Source of the DNA: Prosthecobacter sp.
Lineage (GTDB): Bacteria; Verrucomicrobiota; Verrucomicrobiia; Verrucomicrobiales; Verrucomicrobiaceae
Length of the DNA: 44,337 nucleotides
NCBI RefSeq assembly: GCF_014879935.1
Contig: NZ_JACSRD010000067.1
Coordinates: 1 to 44,337 of the forward strand
Direction: 5' to 3'
Below, in pieces: positions 17,155 to 24,847 of this stretch. A program made the translations under genes and the position numbers. How positions within the stretch are numbered: the first letter of the stretch is position 1; each line of letters begins with the position of its first letter. The notes beneath the pieces were generated by a model. It did no database searches. It was not told where the DNA came from and saw only the letters and a list, made by a program, of their open reading frames with translations.

Positions 17155-18567
17155 TCAAACCGGAACCGGAGTTTGAGGCAACGTGATGACGAACTCGGCC
17201 CCCTGTCCCGCTTCGCTCGTGACCGAAACCGTGCCCTGGTGGGCCTCAACGATGGCTTTGACGAGGCTCAGCCCCAATCCCAGGCCGCGCTGCGTGCGGC
17301 TCTTGTCCGCACGATAAAGACGCTCCCAGATGCGAGGCTGGTCTGCGGCGGCGATCCCCATGCCGGTGTCGCGAACGTGCACGATCACGCACTGCGGACC
17401 GTTTGAGCACGACAGGCACACCTGACCGCCCTCCGCAGTGTATTTGAGGGCGTTGTCGAGGAGATTGGCGAAGGCCTGGCGCAATCGCACCGGATCTACC
17501 GAGGCTTTGCAATCCGTGGCGAAGTCGGTGGTGACCGTGATGCGCTTTTCCTCGCTGATAAGCTCATACAGCTCGATCACTTCACGCAAAAGACCAGGAA
17601 TCGAGGTCTCCTCACGCTTCAGTTTCATCATGCCTGCCTCGGCTTCGCTGATGTCCATGAGCGCCTTCAGAATGGTGAGCACACGGTCCGATTCCTCCAC
17701 GCAGTCCGCCAGCGCTTCACGCGCCACCGGATCGGGCGTGGTCTGCACGGCAGCCTCCGCCGTGCCACGCAGCCGCGTCAGGGGGGTGCGCAGATCATGC
17801 GCCACGTTGTCCAAAGCGTCGCGCATGCCCTGGATGAGCGATTGGTTCTTGTCGAGCACGCGATTGAACTCGGACGCCAGTTCTTCGAGCTCAGCGTGGC
17901 TGGTCCGGGCGGCGACGCGTGCGGAGAAATTGCCGCGATCCGAGATGGCGCGTGCTGTTTCCACCACCTCACGCACCGGTTGAGTGGCCCGATGGGCGAA
18001 ATAGGCACCGCCGATCACCGCGAGCATGAGCGTGGGCGTCATGATCAGCAGAAAATTGCGGCGAAACGGCTGCAGCACCGTCTCGCGGCTGTTCGTGCTG
18101 CGTCCCACCTGCAGGATCGAGCCGTCGATCAGTTTCGCCGTCGCCACCGTGAGATCGCGTTCATCGTCCTTGGGGATACGAAGCCAGCCCGGCCGTGATG
18201 CATCACTCTGCGCCTGCTGGGATGGCACTTCATCCACGCGCAACCACTCGTTGGGCACATTCACAAACAGCACGCTGCCAAGCCTGCCCGTCACGCGCAC
18301 AAAGAACGATTTGGACTTGTCCACGTCCGTGCTGTTGCGCTCCACGAGATTGCGCAGCGCCGGCAGGCCGCCGCTCGCATACACCGCCGCGCATTCCTTG
18401 AGCCGCGCCTCGATGACCTCACGATCTTTGCGTTCCAAGGCGGAGGCGAGCAGCACATAAAGCAGGCCGAAGAGCACCGCCGCGCTCAGGGTGAAGATCG
18501 TCGCGTAGCCGAGCGTCAACCGCACGGTGAAGCTGCGCCACCAGGCCTTAAGCGGGTTTGAGGACAT
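17155..18567 (-). CDS. Two-component sensor histidine kinase
   Basis: The 470-residue inner-membrane kinase has membrane helix 1 (about 17-40), a periplasmic sensor region (41-170), helix 2 (about 171-191) and a HAMP domain (192-245). The phosphoacceptor is His257 in [13 protein letters not shown]. The ATPase domain has the N box around Asn372 (LLDNALKYT), DTGMGIA (400-406) and [12 protein letters not shown] (428 on). The layout resembles the heavy-metal and envelope sensors of the CusS/BaeS type, but no signal can be assigned. Its start lies inside the 3' end of the response regulator gene (20-base overlap), so the two are translationally coupled. Confidence 0.93.
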   Translation of the reverse strand: MSSNPLKAWWRSFTVRLTLGYATIFTLSAAVLFGLLYVLLASALERKDREVIEARLKECAAVYASGGLPALRNLVERNSTDVDKSKSFFVRVTGRLGSVLFVNVPNEWLRVDEVPSQQAQSDASRPGWLRIPKDDERDLTVATAKLIDGSILQVGRSTNSRETVLQPFRRNFLLIMTPTLMLAVIGGAYFAHRATQPVREVVETARAISDRGNFSARVAARTSHAELEELASEFNRVLDKNQSLIQGMRDALDNVAHDLRTPLTRLRGTAEAAVQTTPDPVAREALADCVEESDRVLTILKALMDISEAEAGMMKLKREETSIPGLLREVIELYELISEEKRITVTTDFATDCKASVDPVRLRQAFANLLDNALKYTAEGGQVCLSCSNGPQCVIVHVRDTGMGIAAADQPRIWERLYRADKSRTQRGLGLGLSLVKAIVEAHQGTVSVTSEAGQGAEFVITLPQTPVPV

Positions 18568-19222
18568 AGCCGACCCCCCGGATGGTGTGGATGAGTTTCA
18601 CCTCGAAGTCCTTGTCCACCTTGGTGCGGAGCCGGTGCACCAGCACATCCACGACATTGGTCTGCGGGTCAAAGCTGTAGTCCCACACATGCTCCAGGAT
18701 CATCGTCTTGGTCACCACACGGCCCGGATGACGCATCAGAAGCTCCAGCAGCGCGAACTCACGGGCCTGCACTTCGATCTTCCGCCCCTCACGCGTCACT
18801 TCACGCGCCAGCAAATCCAGCGTGATGCCAGCGGCTGTGAGTGTTGTCGGCTCCACGACGTGCGTGGCGCGGCGGATCAGCGCCTGCACCCGCGCCAGCA
18901 GCTCCGAGAATGCAAAAGGCTTGGTCAGATAGTCATCACCACCAGCCTGCAGGCCTTTGACACGATCATCCACCGTGGCCTTCGCGCTCAGGATGAGCAC
19001 CGGCGTGTGAACCTTCTCCCTGCGCAACTGCCGCAGCAGCGAGAGCCCGTCCAGTTTCGGCAGCATGAGGTCCAGCACGATGCAGTCGTAGGTCACCGTG
19101 CAGGCGAAATCGAGCCCCTGCTCCCCGTCCCCGGCCGCATCCACGCCAAATCCGTTCTGCTTCAGCCCGTTCACAACGAACGAGGCGATCTTGCTGTCAT
19201 CTTCGATCACTAAAACGCGCAT
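18548..19222 (-). CDS. OmpR/PhoB-type response regulator
   Basis: The 224-residue regulator has a receiver domain with the acidic pair D8/D9, phosphoacceptor D51 ([13 protein letters not shown]) and K101 (YLTKPFAF). A winged-helix DNA-binding domain follows, with [19 protein letters not shown] and the C-terminal [13 protein letters not shown] and [13 protein letters not shown]. It should act as a dimer on direct or inverted repeats. I chose the ATG at 19222 (MRVLVIEDD), the standard family start. It precedes and overlaps the kinase gene and lies downstream of htrA, separated from it by a strong hairpin. Confidence 0.93.
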   Translation of the reverse strand: MRVLVIEDDSKIASFVVNGLKQNGFGVDAAGDGEQGLDFACTVTYDCIVLDLMLPKLDGLSLLRQLRREKVHTPVLILSAKATVDDRVKGLQAGGDDYLTKPFAFSELLARVQALIRRATHVVEPTTLTAAGITLDLLAREVTREGRKIEVQAREFALLELLMRHPGRVVTKTMILEHVWDYSFDPQTNVVDVLVHRLRTKVDKDFEVKLIHTIRGVGYVLKPA

Positions 19223-19282
19223 GGCTGGCAGGAGTTGGGCATGAGTAGCTGCTCGATTCGTCTTGTCCCGTTCAAACAAAGA

Positions 19283-19314
19283 CCCGCCTCGTCATTTCGC
19301 AATGACGAGGCGGG
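19283..19314 (-). terminator. Strong terminator hairpin after htrA
   Basis: CCCGCCTCGTCATT (19283-19296) and AATGACGAGGCGGG (19301-19314) form a perfect 14-bp stem with a 4-base loop. On the minus strand it follows the htrA stop and is trailed by TCTTTGTTTG. It would separate htrA from the two-component genes, fully or partly. Confidence 0.75.
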
Positions 19315-19331
19315 CATGAGGGCACGTCGGG

Positions 19332-20828
19332 TCAGCCCGCCTTGCTTTCATCCACGACGACATACCGGCTGCCGCCTCGGCTCCAGATCTTCACCAGGGA
19401 GACCTTGTCCGCCGGCTTTTCACACACGGCGGTGGCCTGCTCGGCATTCTGGATGGGCTGGTGGTTGATCTCAGTGATCACATCCCCCTGACGGAGCCCG
19501 GCTTCATAGGCGGCGGAATCTTCCTCCACCTGGGTCACCACGGCGCCTTTGACGTTGGTGGGCACCTTGAGCTGGTCACGCGTGGCTCTGTCGAGATCCG
19601 CCACACCGACCCCATGCAGGGCGTCATCAGCATTCATCGATTCCGAGGACGCGGCGGCCACCTTCTCGCCCGGCAGTTCGGTCACCGTGACGTTCAGGCT
19701 CAGAGTCTTGCCTTCGCGGAGAACCGTCGCCGGAACCGCCGCTCCCGGCACCGTGCTGCCCACCTGGAGTTTGAGTTGGCGGCTGTCAGTCACAGGCTTG
19801 CCATTGAACTCGGTGATCACATCACCGCTCTTCATGCCGGCCTTGTCAGCAGGGCTGTCAGGAGTCACTCCGGAGACCAGGGCTCCCTTCGCATTGCCGA
19901 TCTTGAACTGCTTCGCGAGCTGTGGGGTCAGGTCCTGGATGTTCACGCCCAGGAAGCCACGCTCCACGCGGCCGTTGTTCACCAGGCTTTCCATGACCCA
20001 GCGGGCCAGATTCGTCGGAACCGCGAAGCCGATGCCCTGATTGCCGCCGCTGTGGCTCAAAATGGCCGTGTTCATGCCGATCAGACGGCCATCCACATCC
20101 ACCAGCGCTCCACCGGAGTTGCCGGGATTGATCGCGGCATCGGTCTGGATGAAGTCCTCATAGTCGAGGCCGAGCGTGGCGCGACCTTTCGCACTGACGA
20201 TGCCAGTCGTCACACTCTGGCCGATGCCAAAGGGATGCCCGACCGCGAGCACGGTGTCGCCCACTTCGATCCTGTCACTGTCCGCAAGCGTGATGGCCGG
20301 AAGATCGTTGGCCTTCACCTTGATCACCGCAACATCGGTCTTCGGATCACTGCCGATGACCTTGCCTTCGAACTCGCGTCCGTCGATCATGGTCACCTTG
20401 ATCGTGCTGGCATCATCCACCACGTGATTGTTGGTCAGGATGTAGCCGTCCTTCGTCACGATGACGCCGGAGCCCACACCTTCCTGCCGTGGCATGCGGC
20501 GCGGTTGCATGCCCTCAGGCATCTGGAAGCCCGGGCCGAAGAAGCGGCGCAGGTCCATGCCACCAGGCATCTCCATGCGGGATGCTTTCGGCTGGCTGGA
20601 CACGGCCACTTTCACGACGCTCGGGGACACGGCTTTGACGATGGGCGCAAAGCTCGGATAACGCTGGCCCGCGGCAGACAGGGGTGCGTCGTTGACCTGA
20701 ACATGCAGCGGATCGGCCTTGGCGACCTCCTTGGCGGAGGTGTAGGCCACGAGGGACACGGTCATGAGGCATGCGCCGCCGATGACGGCCGCGCGCTGCC
20801 AGAAGGGTTTGTCGGATGGGTTTTTCAT
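19332..20828 (-). CDS. HtrA/DegP-type periplasmic serine protease
   Basis: The protein is 498 residues from the ATG at 20828 (MKNPSDKPFW). It has an N-terminal hydrophobic signal or anchor (about 11-32). A trypsin-like domain carries the triad His135 (TNNHVV), Asp165 (KTDVAVIKV) and Ser238 (GNSGGAL). Two PDZ domains follow (about 290-380 and 400-490). A Met/Pro/Arg-rich insert (about 85-115) precedes the protease core. It degrades or refolds misfolded envelope proteins. The longer frame upstream to 20894 is less likely because it places the signal peptide internally. Two inverted repeats lie upstream, and a two-component pair follows. Confidence 0.93.
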   Translation of the reverse strand: MKNPSDKPFWQRAAVIGGACLMTVSLVAYTSAKEVAKADPLHVQVNDAPLSAAGQRYPSFAPIVKAVSPSVVKVAVSSQPKASRMEMPGGMDLRRFFGPGFQMPEGMQPRRMPRQEGVGSGVIVTKDGYILTNNHVVDDASTIKVTMIDGREFEGKVIGSDPKTDVAVIKVKANDLPAITLADSDRIEVGDTVLAVGHPFGIGQSVTTGIVSAKGRATLGLDYEDFIQTDAAINPGNSGGALVDVDGRLIGMNTAILSHSGGNQGIGFAVPTNLARWVMESLVNNGRVERGFLGVNIQDLTPQLAKQFKIGNAKGALVSGVTPDSPADKAGMKSGDVITEFNGKPVTDSRQLKLQVGSTVPGAAVPATVLREGKTLSLNVTVTELPGEKVAAASSESMNADDALHGVGVADLDRATRDQLKVPTNVKGAVVTQVEEDSAAYEAGLRQGDVITEINHQPIQNAEQATAVCEKPADKVSLVKIWSRGGSRYVVVDESKAG

Positions 20829-20856
20829 GGGCTTATCGATGGGTTGATGTTTGTGG

Positions 20857-20872
20857 GTGGAATGAATTCCAC
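20857..20872. promoter_or_regulatory. 16-bp palindrome upstream of htrA
   Basis: GTGGAAT and ATTCCAC flank GA. The palindrome lies 28 bases upstream of the htrA ATG and could be an operator near the htrA promoter. No matching regulator can be named. Confidence 0.35.
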
Positions 20873-20915
20873 GGAACAGAAACATCCCCGTCATGCCCTC
20901 AGCCTTTCCGCAGCA

Positions 20916-20929
20916 TTACAAGCGTGTAA
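20916..20929. promoter_or_regulatory. TTACA-N4-TGTAA inverted repeat upstream of htrA
   Basis: TTACA (20916-20920) and TGTAA (20925-20929) surround AGCG, about 88 bases upstream of the htrA start. The geometry suits a dimeric regulator, possibly the OmpR-type regulator encoded downstream of htrA. That link is inference only. Confidence 0.35.
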
Positions 20930-20935
20930 GGTTCG

Positions 20936-20953
20936 CCCCGGCCGTCACCGGGG
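20936..20953 (-). terminator. GC-rich hairpin after the DUF1501 gene
   Basis: CCCCGG (20936-20941) pairs with CCGGGG (20948-20953) around a 6-base loop, 14 bases past the DUF1501 stop on the minus strand. No T-run is present, so it is a modest terminator candidate. Confidence 0.35.
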
Positions 20954-20967
20954 GTGCCGCTCCCGCA

Positions 20968-22404
20968 TCACGCCAGAATCTCGGACACCACGCGTGCCTG
21001 CGGATTCTCCACCAGCACCTGGTCCGTGCCGTTGCGCTTGTAGCTCAGCTTCTTCGGATCGAGCCCGAAGAGGTGCAGCAGCGTGGCGTGGTAATCGTAG
21101 TGATTGACCACATCCTTGACCGCGTGGTGGCCAAACTCGTCCGTCTCGCCGTGCATGTGGCCGCCTTTGAAGCCTCCACCCGCCACCCACATGCTGAATC
21201 CATACGTGTTGTGGTCCCGTCCCACCGTTTTCCGGTCCTTGGCACCGGCCCGGTTCTGGATCACTGGCAGGCGGCCCATCTCGCCGCCCCAATGCACGAT
21301 CGTCGTGTCGAGCAGTCCACGCTGCTTCAAATCGGTGACGAGCGCCGCAGCGCCCTGATCGACATACAAGCAGGTGGCCGGCAGGCTCGTGAGAATGCTG
21401 GAGTGATGATCCCAGGTCTGGTTCCCCGTGAAGAGCGACACAAAACGCACCCCACGCTCCACCAGACGCCGCGCGATCAGGCAGCGCGTGCCAAACTCCG
21501 CCGTCGCCGGGTTGTCGATCCCGTAGAGCTTCTTTGTGGCCTCACTCTCCTTCGAAATGTCCAGCGCCTCCTTCGCGGCGGTCTGCATGCGTGCGGCGAG
21601 TTCAAAACTCTGAATTCGCGCCTCCAGGTCTGACTCTCCCGGCCTCGCCTCAAGGTGCTCACGATTGATCCGCTGCACAAAATTCAGATAGCGTGCCTGC
21701 GCGTCGCCCTTCAGGCTCAGAGGTGCGTCGAGATTCGGAATGCGTGGCTCTTTCGGCCGGATGACGGTGCCTTGGTAGAGGGAGGGCAGCCAGCCATTGC
21801 TCCAGTTGTCCACGCCCAGCACCGGAACACCGCGTGGGTCGGTGAGCGCCACGTAGGCGGGCAGATCCTGGTTCTCCGCACCCAGGCCGTACGTGACCCA
21901 GGAGCCCAGCGTGGGCCGCCCGCCCGTCACCTGGCCGTTCATCAGCGCGTAGATGCTCTGACCGTGATTGTTCACGCCGGTGTGCATCGAGCGGATCAGC
22001 GTCACGTCATCCACGATGCGGGAGAAATGCGGCAGCAGCGTGCTCACATCCATGCCACACTGGCCGTGCTTGCCGAATTTCCACTGCGGGCCCATCACCT
22101 CGCGGCTGGCACCGGCGGCGTCATCGTATTTGACCTCGCCCGGGAATTCCTTGCCATCCAGCCTCATGAGCTCGGGTTTCGGATCGAACAGATCCATGTG
22201 GCTCGGCCCGCCCTGCATGAACATCGAGATCATCGCCTTCGCCTGGCCGAACCGATGCGGCTGCTTCGGCTTCAAATCAAAATGCTGCGCCGCCGCCTGC
22301 TCGGAAGTCGCCAGCAGCCCCTGCTCCTGCAGCAGCGTGGCCAGGGCGATGCCGCCGATGCCGTAGGCGGAGCGGTTCAAGATGGAGCGGCGCGTGTGGA
22401 GCAT
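20968..22404 (-). CDS. DUF1501 family exported protein
   Basis: The 478-residue protein starts at the ATG at 22404 (MLHTRRSILNRSAYGIG). Its twin arginines and hydrophobic stretch suggest Tat export. Family features are MISMFMQGGPSHMDLFDPKP, LIRSMHTGVNNHGQS, TLGSWVTYGLGAENQDLPAYV, VHWGGEMGRLP, GRDHNTYGFSMWVAGGG and EFGHHAVKDVVNHYDYHATLLHLFG cut into its parts. The fold is related to sulfatases/alkaline phosphatases. In Planctomycetota and Verrucomicrobiota these genes usually pair with a DUF1549/DUF1553 cytochrome gene; none is adjacent here. It lies 70 bases downstream of xseA on the same strand, so co-transcription is possible. Confidence 0.9.
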   Translation of the reverse strand: MLHTRRSILNRSAYGIGGIALATLLQEQGLLATSEQAAAQHFDLKPKQPHRFGQAKAMISMFMQGGPSHMDLFDPKPELMRLDGKEFPGEVKYDDAAGASREVMGPQWKFGKHGQCGMDVSTLLPHFSRIVDDVTLIRSMHTGVNNHGQSIYALMNGQVTGGRPTLGSWVTYGLGAENQDLPAYVALTDPRGVPVLGVDNWSNGWLPSLYQGTVIRPKEPRIPNLDAPLSLKGDAQARYLNFVQRINREHLEARPGESDLEARIQSFELAARMQTAAKEALDISKESEATKKLYGIDNPATAEFGTRCLIARRLVERGVRFVSLFTGNQTWDHHSSILTSLPATCLYVDQGAAALVTDLKQRGLLDTTIVHWGGEMGRLPVIQNRAGAKDRKTVGRDHNTYGFSMWVAGGGFKGGHMHGETDEFGHHAVKDVVNHYDYHATLLHLFGLDPKKLSYKRNGTDQVLVENPQARVVSEILA

Positions 22405-22474
22405 CCTTGTTCTACGTGGGAAACGCATGGGCTCTAACCAGGTTGTTCGACGTTCCGGCCGCCTGTGGCGCGTG

Positions 22475-23815
22475 CTATTTGGCAACACTGCGTACCGTGC
22501 CTTTGGCGAGGCGCGTGATGAGCTCCGCCCCCCCTTCGACCGCCGCCGCATCTGTGAGCACGCGGCCTTCGGTATTCGTGGTGTAGGAGAAGCCGCGGGC
22601 GAGGACGGATTCGGGGCCGATGTGCTTCAACAGCTCTCCGCGTGACTCCAGGCGATCCGCCAGGCGATCCAGGCGATGCACGAGCCCCTGCCGGAGTCTT
22701 TGTGCGAGGTTTTCGCTACGATGCACGGCCTCGGCGAGCTGCACACGCGGGTGATGCGCGGCAAGAACGTGCTGCTTTTGCATTAGATCATCGGCCAACG
22801 ACTGCAATCGCTCGCGAATGGCATCACGGAGCCGTGATTCGGCTTCGTCGGTGCTTTGCTCGGCTTGTTGGAGCAGACGATCAGGAGCGTGAAGCAGCGG
22901 TCCTTTGGCCGTGAGTTCAATCACGTGCTGATGATGGTCGAGCATCGTGTTGACTCTCATCTTCAGCGTGCGGGCGATGCTTTCGAAATGCCGCAGCAGC
23001 TCACCGATGTCCGGCGCGAGCAATTCAGCGGCCGCGCTCGGTGTCGGTGCGCGCAAGTCGGCGACAAAGTCAGCGATGGTAAAGTCGATTTCATGACCGA
23101 CGGCGGAGATGATGGGAATCGGGCACGTCGCGATGGCACGGGCGAGCACTTCTTCATTGAAGCACCACAGATCCTCCAGACTGCCGCCGCCACGACCGAC
23201 GACGATGGTGTCCGGTGCCGGCAGGCCGAAGTTTCCGGCATCACCGAGCACTTCCAGCGCACGGACGATCTCGCGCTCGGCCCCCTGTCCCTGCACGCGC
23301 ACGGGAAACACGAGCACGCGCACCCAGGGCGCTCGGCGTGTGAGGATGTTCAGCATGTCGCGGATCGCCGCGCCGGTGGGCGAGGTGACGAGGGCCACCA
23401 CAGCGGGGAAACGCGGGATGGGCTGCTTGCGCTCGTCGTCAAAGAGGCCTTCGGCGTAGAGTTTGCGCTTCAGCGCCTCAAACTGCTCCTGCAGCGAGCC
23501 TTTGCCCTTCGCCTGCACCTGTTTGACGACCATCTGATACTGGCCGCGCGGCTCATAAACGCTGATCTCGCCATGCACCTGCACGAGAGCGCCATCTTGA
23601 AGGCGAACGTTCGTGCGCGCCGTAGCTCCACGAAACATCACGCAGGAAAGCTGCGCCCCAGCATCCTTCAGCGTGAAATACTGGTGTCCGGAGCTTTGCA
23701 GGCGGTGGTTGCTGATCTCACCCTCCACCCACACGCTGCCGATGTGGCCCTCCAGCACGTCGCGGATTTCGCGCGTGAGTTCGGTGACGGACAGGGTTTC
23801 AGCGTCTTCGGGCAT
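22475..23815 (-). CDS. xseA: Exonuclease VII large subunit XseA
   Basis: XseA with XseB degrades single-stranded DNA from both ends. The 446-residue protein has an N-terminal OB-fold (LSVTELTREIRDVLEG, VWVEGEISNHRLQSSGHQYF). The catalytic domain shows ALVTSPTGAAIRDMLNILTRR, VGRGGGSLEDLWCFNEE and ISAVGHEIDFTIADFVADLRAPTPS, divided here into recognisable parts. A long helical coiled-coil C-terminus follows. The start at 23815 (MPEDAETLSVTEL) fits the family; the upstream in-frame start adds ten residues. xseB is not adjacent. It lies 42 bases downstream of the M50-like gene. Confidence 0.95.
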   Translation of the reverse strand: MPEDAETLSVTELTREIRDVLEGHIGSVWVEGEISNHRLQSSGHQYFTLKDAGAQLSCVMFRGATARTNVRLQDGALVQVHGEISVYEPRGQYQMVVKQVQAKGKGSLQEQFEALKRKLYAEGLFDDERKQPIPRFPAVVALVTSPTGAAIRDMLNILTRRAPWVRVLVFPVRVQGQGAEREIVRALEVLGDAGNFGLPAPDTIVVGRGGGSLEDLWCFNEEVLARAIATCPIPIISAVGHEIDFTIADFVADLRAPTPSAAAELLAPDIGELLRHFESIARTLKMRVNTMLDHHQHVIELTAKGPLLHAPDRLLQQAEQSTDEAESRLRDAIRERLQSLADDLMQKQHVLAAHHPRVQLAEAVHRSENLAQRLRQGLVHRLDRLADRLESRGELLKHIGPESVLARGFSYTTNTEGRVLTDAAAVEGGAELITRLAKGTVRSVAK

Positions 23816-23857
23816 GACGCCCCGATGTGACACAGAAGCGAGCAATGTCCAGCCGCC

Positions 23858-24670
23858 TCAAAACACCAGCCGCCAGACCCAGCCAAGGATGCCGGTGGCG
23901 ACCGACCACCAGCAGCGCAGCACTTCGCCCAATCCGAGTCCCGGCGCCGGAGAGGCGGCAAGGAAGAGGGCGATGAGAAGGAAGGCGTTGATGAGAAAGA
24001 TGAGCATCATCGAGAAGAACTCGCCGTTGCGTTTGAGATCCCCCTGCTCGGCGATCACCGTTTTGACCGTGTAGGTGGCATGGAAGCACCAAGTGAGACC
24101 GATCAGGGCATAGAGGAATCGCAGGGGCTTCAGATGCACCGTCCATTTCCACAGCGAAACCGCGTGCGCCTCTTGCATGTCCAGCGCCAGCCCGGCGATG
24201 CCGAAGGCGAGCATGATGAGCAGCGTGTAAAACGGGATGAGGTAAGGCGCGAGCGTGATCCAGGTGTTCGACTTGTCCGTCTCGACATAGCCGCCGGCGG
24301 CGCTGACCTTCCAGTCAAAGATGCGGCCGCCAAACATGCGGGCCGTGAAAAGGTGGCTCAGTTCGTGACCCAACACGTAGAGTGTCACCGGCCGGACACC
24401 AGCCAGGTAGGCGATCCCCCAGACGACGCCGCCAAAGGTGAAGAAGACAAATTCCTCGGAGCGGAGGAAATCCATCCGAGTGACGGCCCGCCAGAGCATC
24501 ACGATGAGCGTCACGGCGGTCACCAGACAGGCCGGCGCGAGCAAAACGCCCCCGATCCAACGCTTCCACAGCAGCAGGGCGCGATCCCGCTGGACGTCCC
24601 GGCGGTTGTTGATGCCAGCCGGGCGGCTGCGGGTCTCGTGAAGGTGTCGTCGGCGGTTTGCGGAGGACAT
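23858..24670 (-). CDS. M50-like integral membrane metallopeptidase
   Basis: The 270-residue protein has a basic N-terminus (about 1-37) and about five to six hydrophobic helices. A zinc motif HELSH (residues 102-106, in YVLGHELSHLFTARMFGG) sits inside the membrane region, as in site-2 proteases. A second conserved-looking element TWITLAPYLIPF (136-147) could supply the third ligand region, but a clear NPDG-type motif is missing. It is therefore M50-like rather than a firm family member. The start at 24670 lies close behind a good promoter candidate with flanking inverted repeats. xseA and the DUF1501 gene follow on the same strand. Confidence 0.7.
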   Translation of the reverse strand: MSSANRRRHLHETRSRPAGINNRRDVQRDRALLLWKRWIGGVLLAPACLVTAVTLIVMLWRAVTRMDFLRSEEFVFFTFGGVVWGIAYLAGVRPVTLYVLGHELSHLFTARMFGGRIFDWKVSAAGGYVETDKSNTWITLAPYLIPFYTLLIMLAFGIAGLALDMQEAHAVSLWKWTVHLKPLRFLYALIGLTWCFHATYTVKTVIAEQGDLKRNGEFFSMMLIFLINAFLLIALFLAASPAPGLGLGEVLRCWWSVATGILGWVWRLVF

Positions 24671-24684
24671 GGGAATTCCGGCTT

Positions 24685-24713
24685 TATTTAACCTTTGTTA
24701 AACATCTTCACAA
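24685..24713 (-). promoter_or_regulatory. Promoter candidate of the M50-like gene
   Basis: On the minus strand TTGTGA (24708-24713) and TAAATA (24685-24690) are 17 bases apart in an AT-rich island. The leader would be only about 8 bases. The inverted repeat TTTAAC-N4-GTTAAA (24687-24702) overlaps the -10 box. Confidence 0.4.
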
Positions 24714-24734
24714 TTTAAATGTTAATATGTTAAC
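24687..24734. promoter_or_regulatory. Two related inverted repeats, possible operators
   Basis: TTTAAC-CTTT-GTTAAA (24687-24702) and GTTAA-TATG-TTAAC (24721-24734) both pair arms of a TTAAC core around 4 bases. Their centres are 33 bases apart, close to three helical turns. This spacing and the overlap with a promoter suggest cooperative repressor binding. No regulator gene is nearby. Confidence 0.4.
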
Positions 24735-24785
24735 AAGCCGGTGAATACTACGATCATCCTCCAAAGCGCAGCGGAACGACAATCC

Positions 24786-24801
24786 GGCGCAACAATGCGC
24801 C
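24786..24801 (-). terminator. Weak hairpin downstream of glgP
   Basis: GGCGCA (24786-24791) and TGCGCC (24796-24801) pair around a 4-base loop, 47 bases past the glgP stop on the minus strand. The following bases are only mildly T-rich, so this is a weak terminator candidate. Confidence 0.3.
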
Positions 24802-24847
24802 GCCCCGCCCGGGAAGGCAGCACATGCGATTTCAGCAGCCGGCTACA

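Noticed and set aside
19461..21107. Long plus-strand open frame opposite htrA
   Set aside because: It is His/Arg-rich without a recognisable domain, while the minus strand encodes a complete HtrA with catalytic triad and two PDZ domains.
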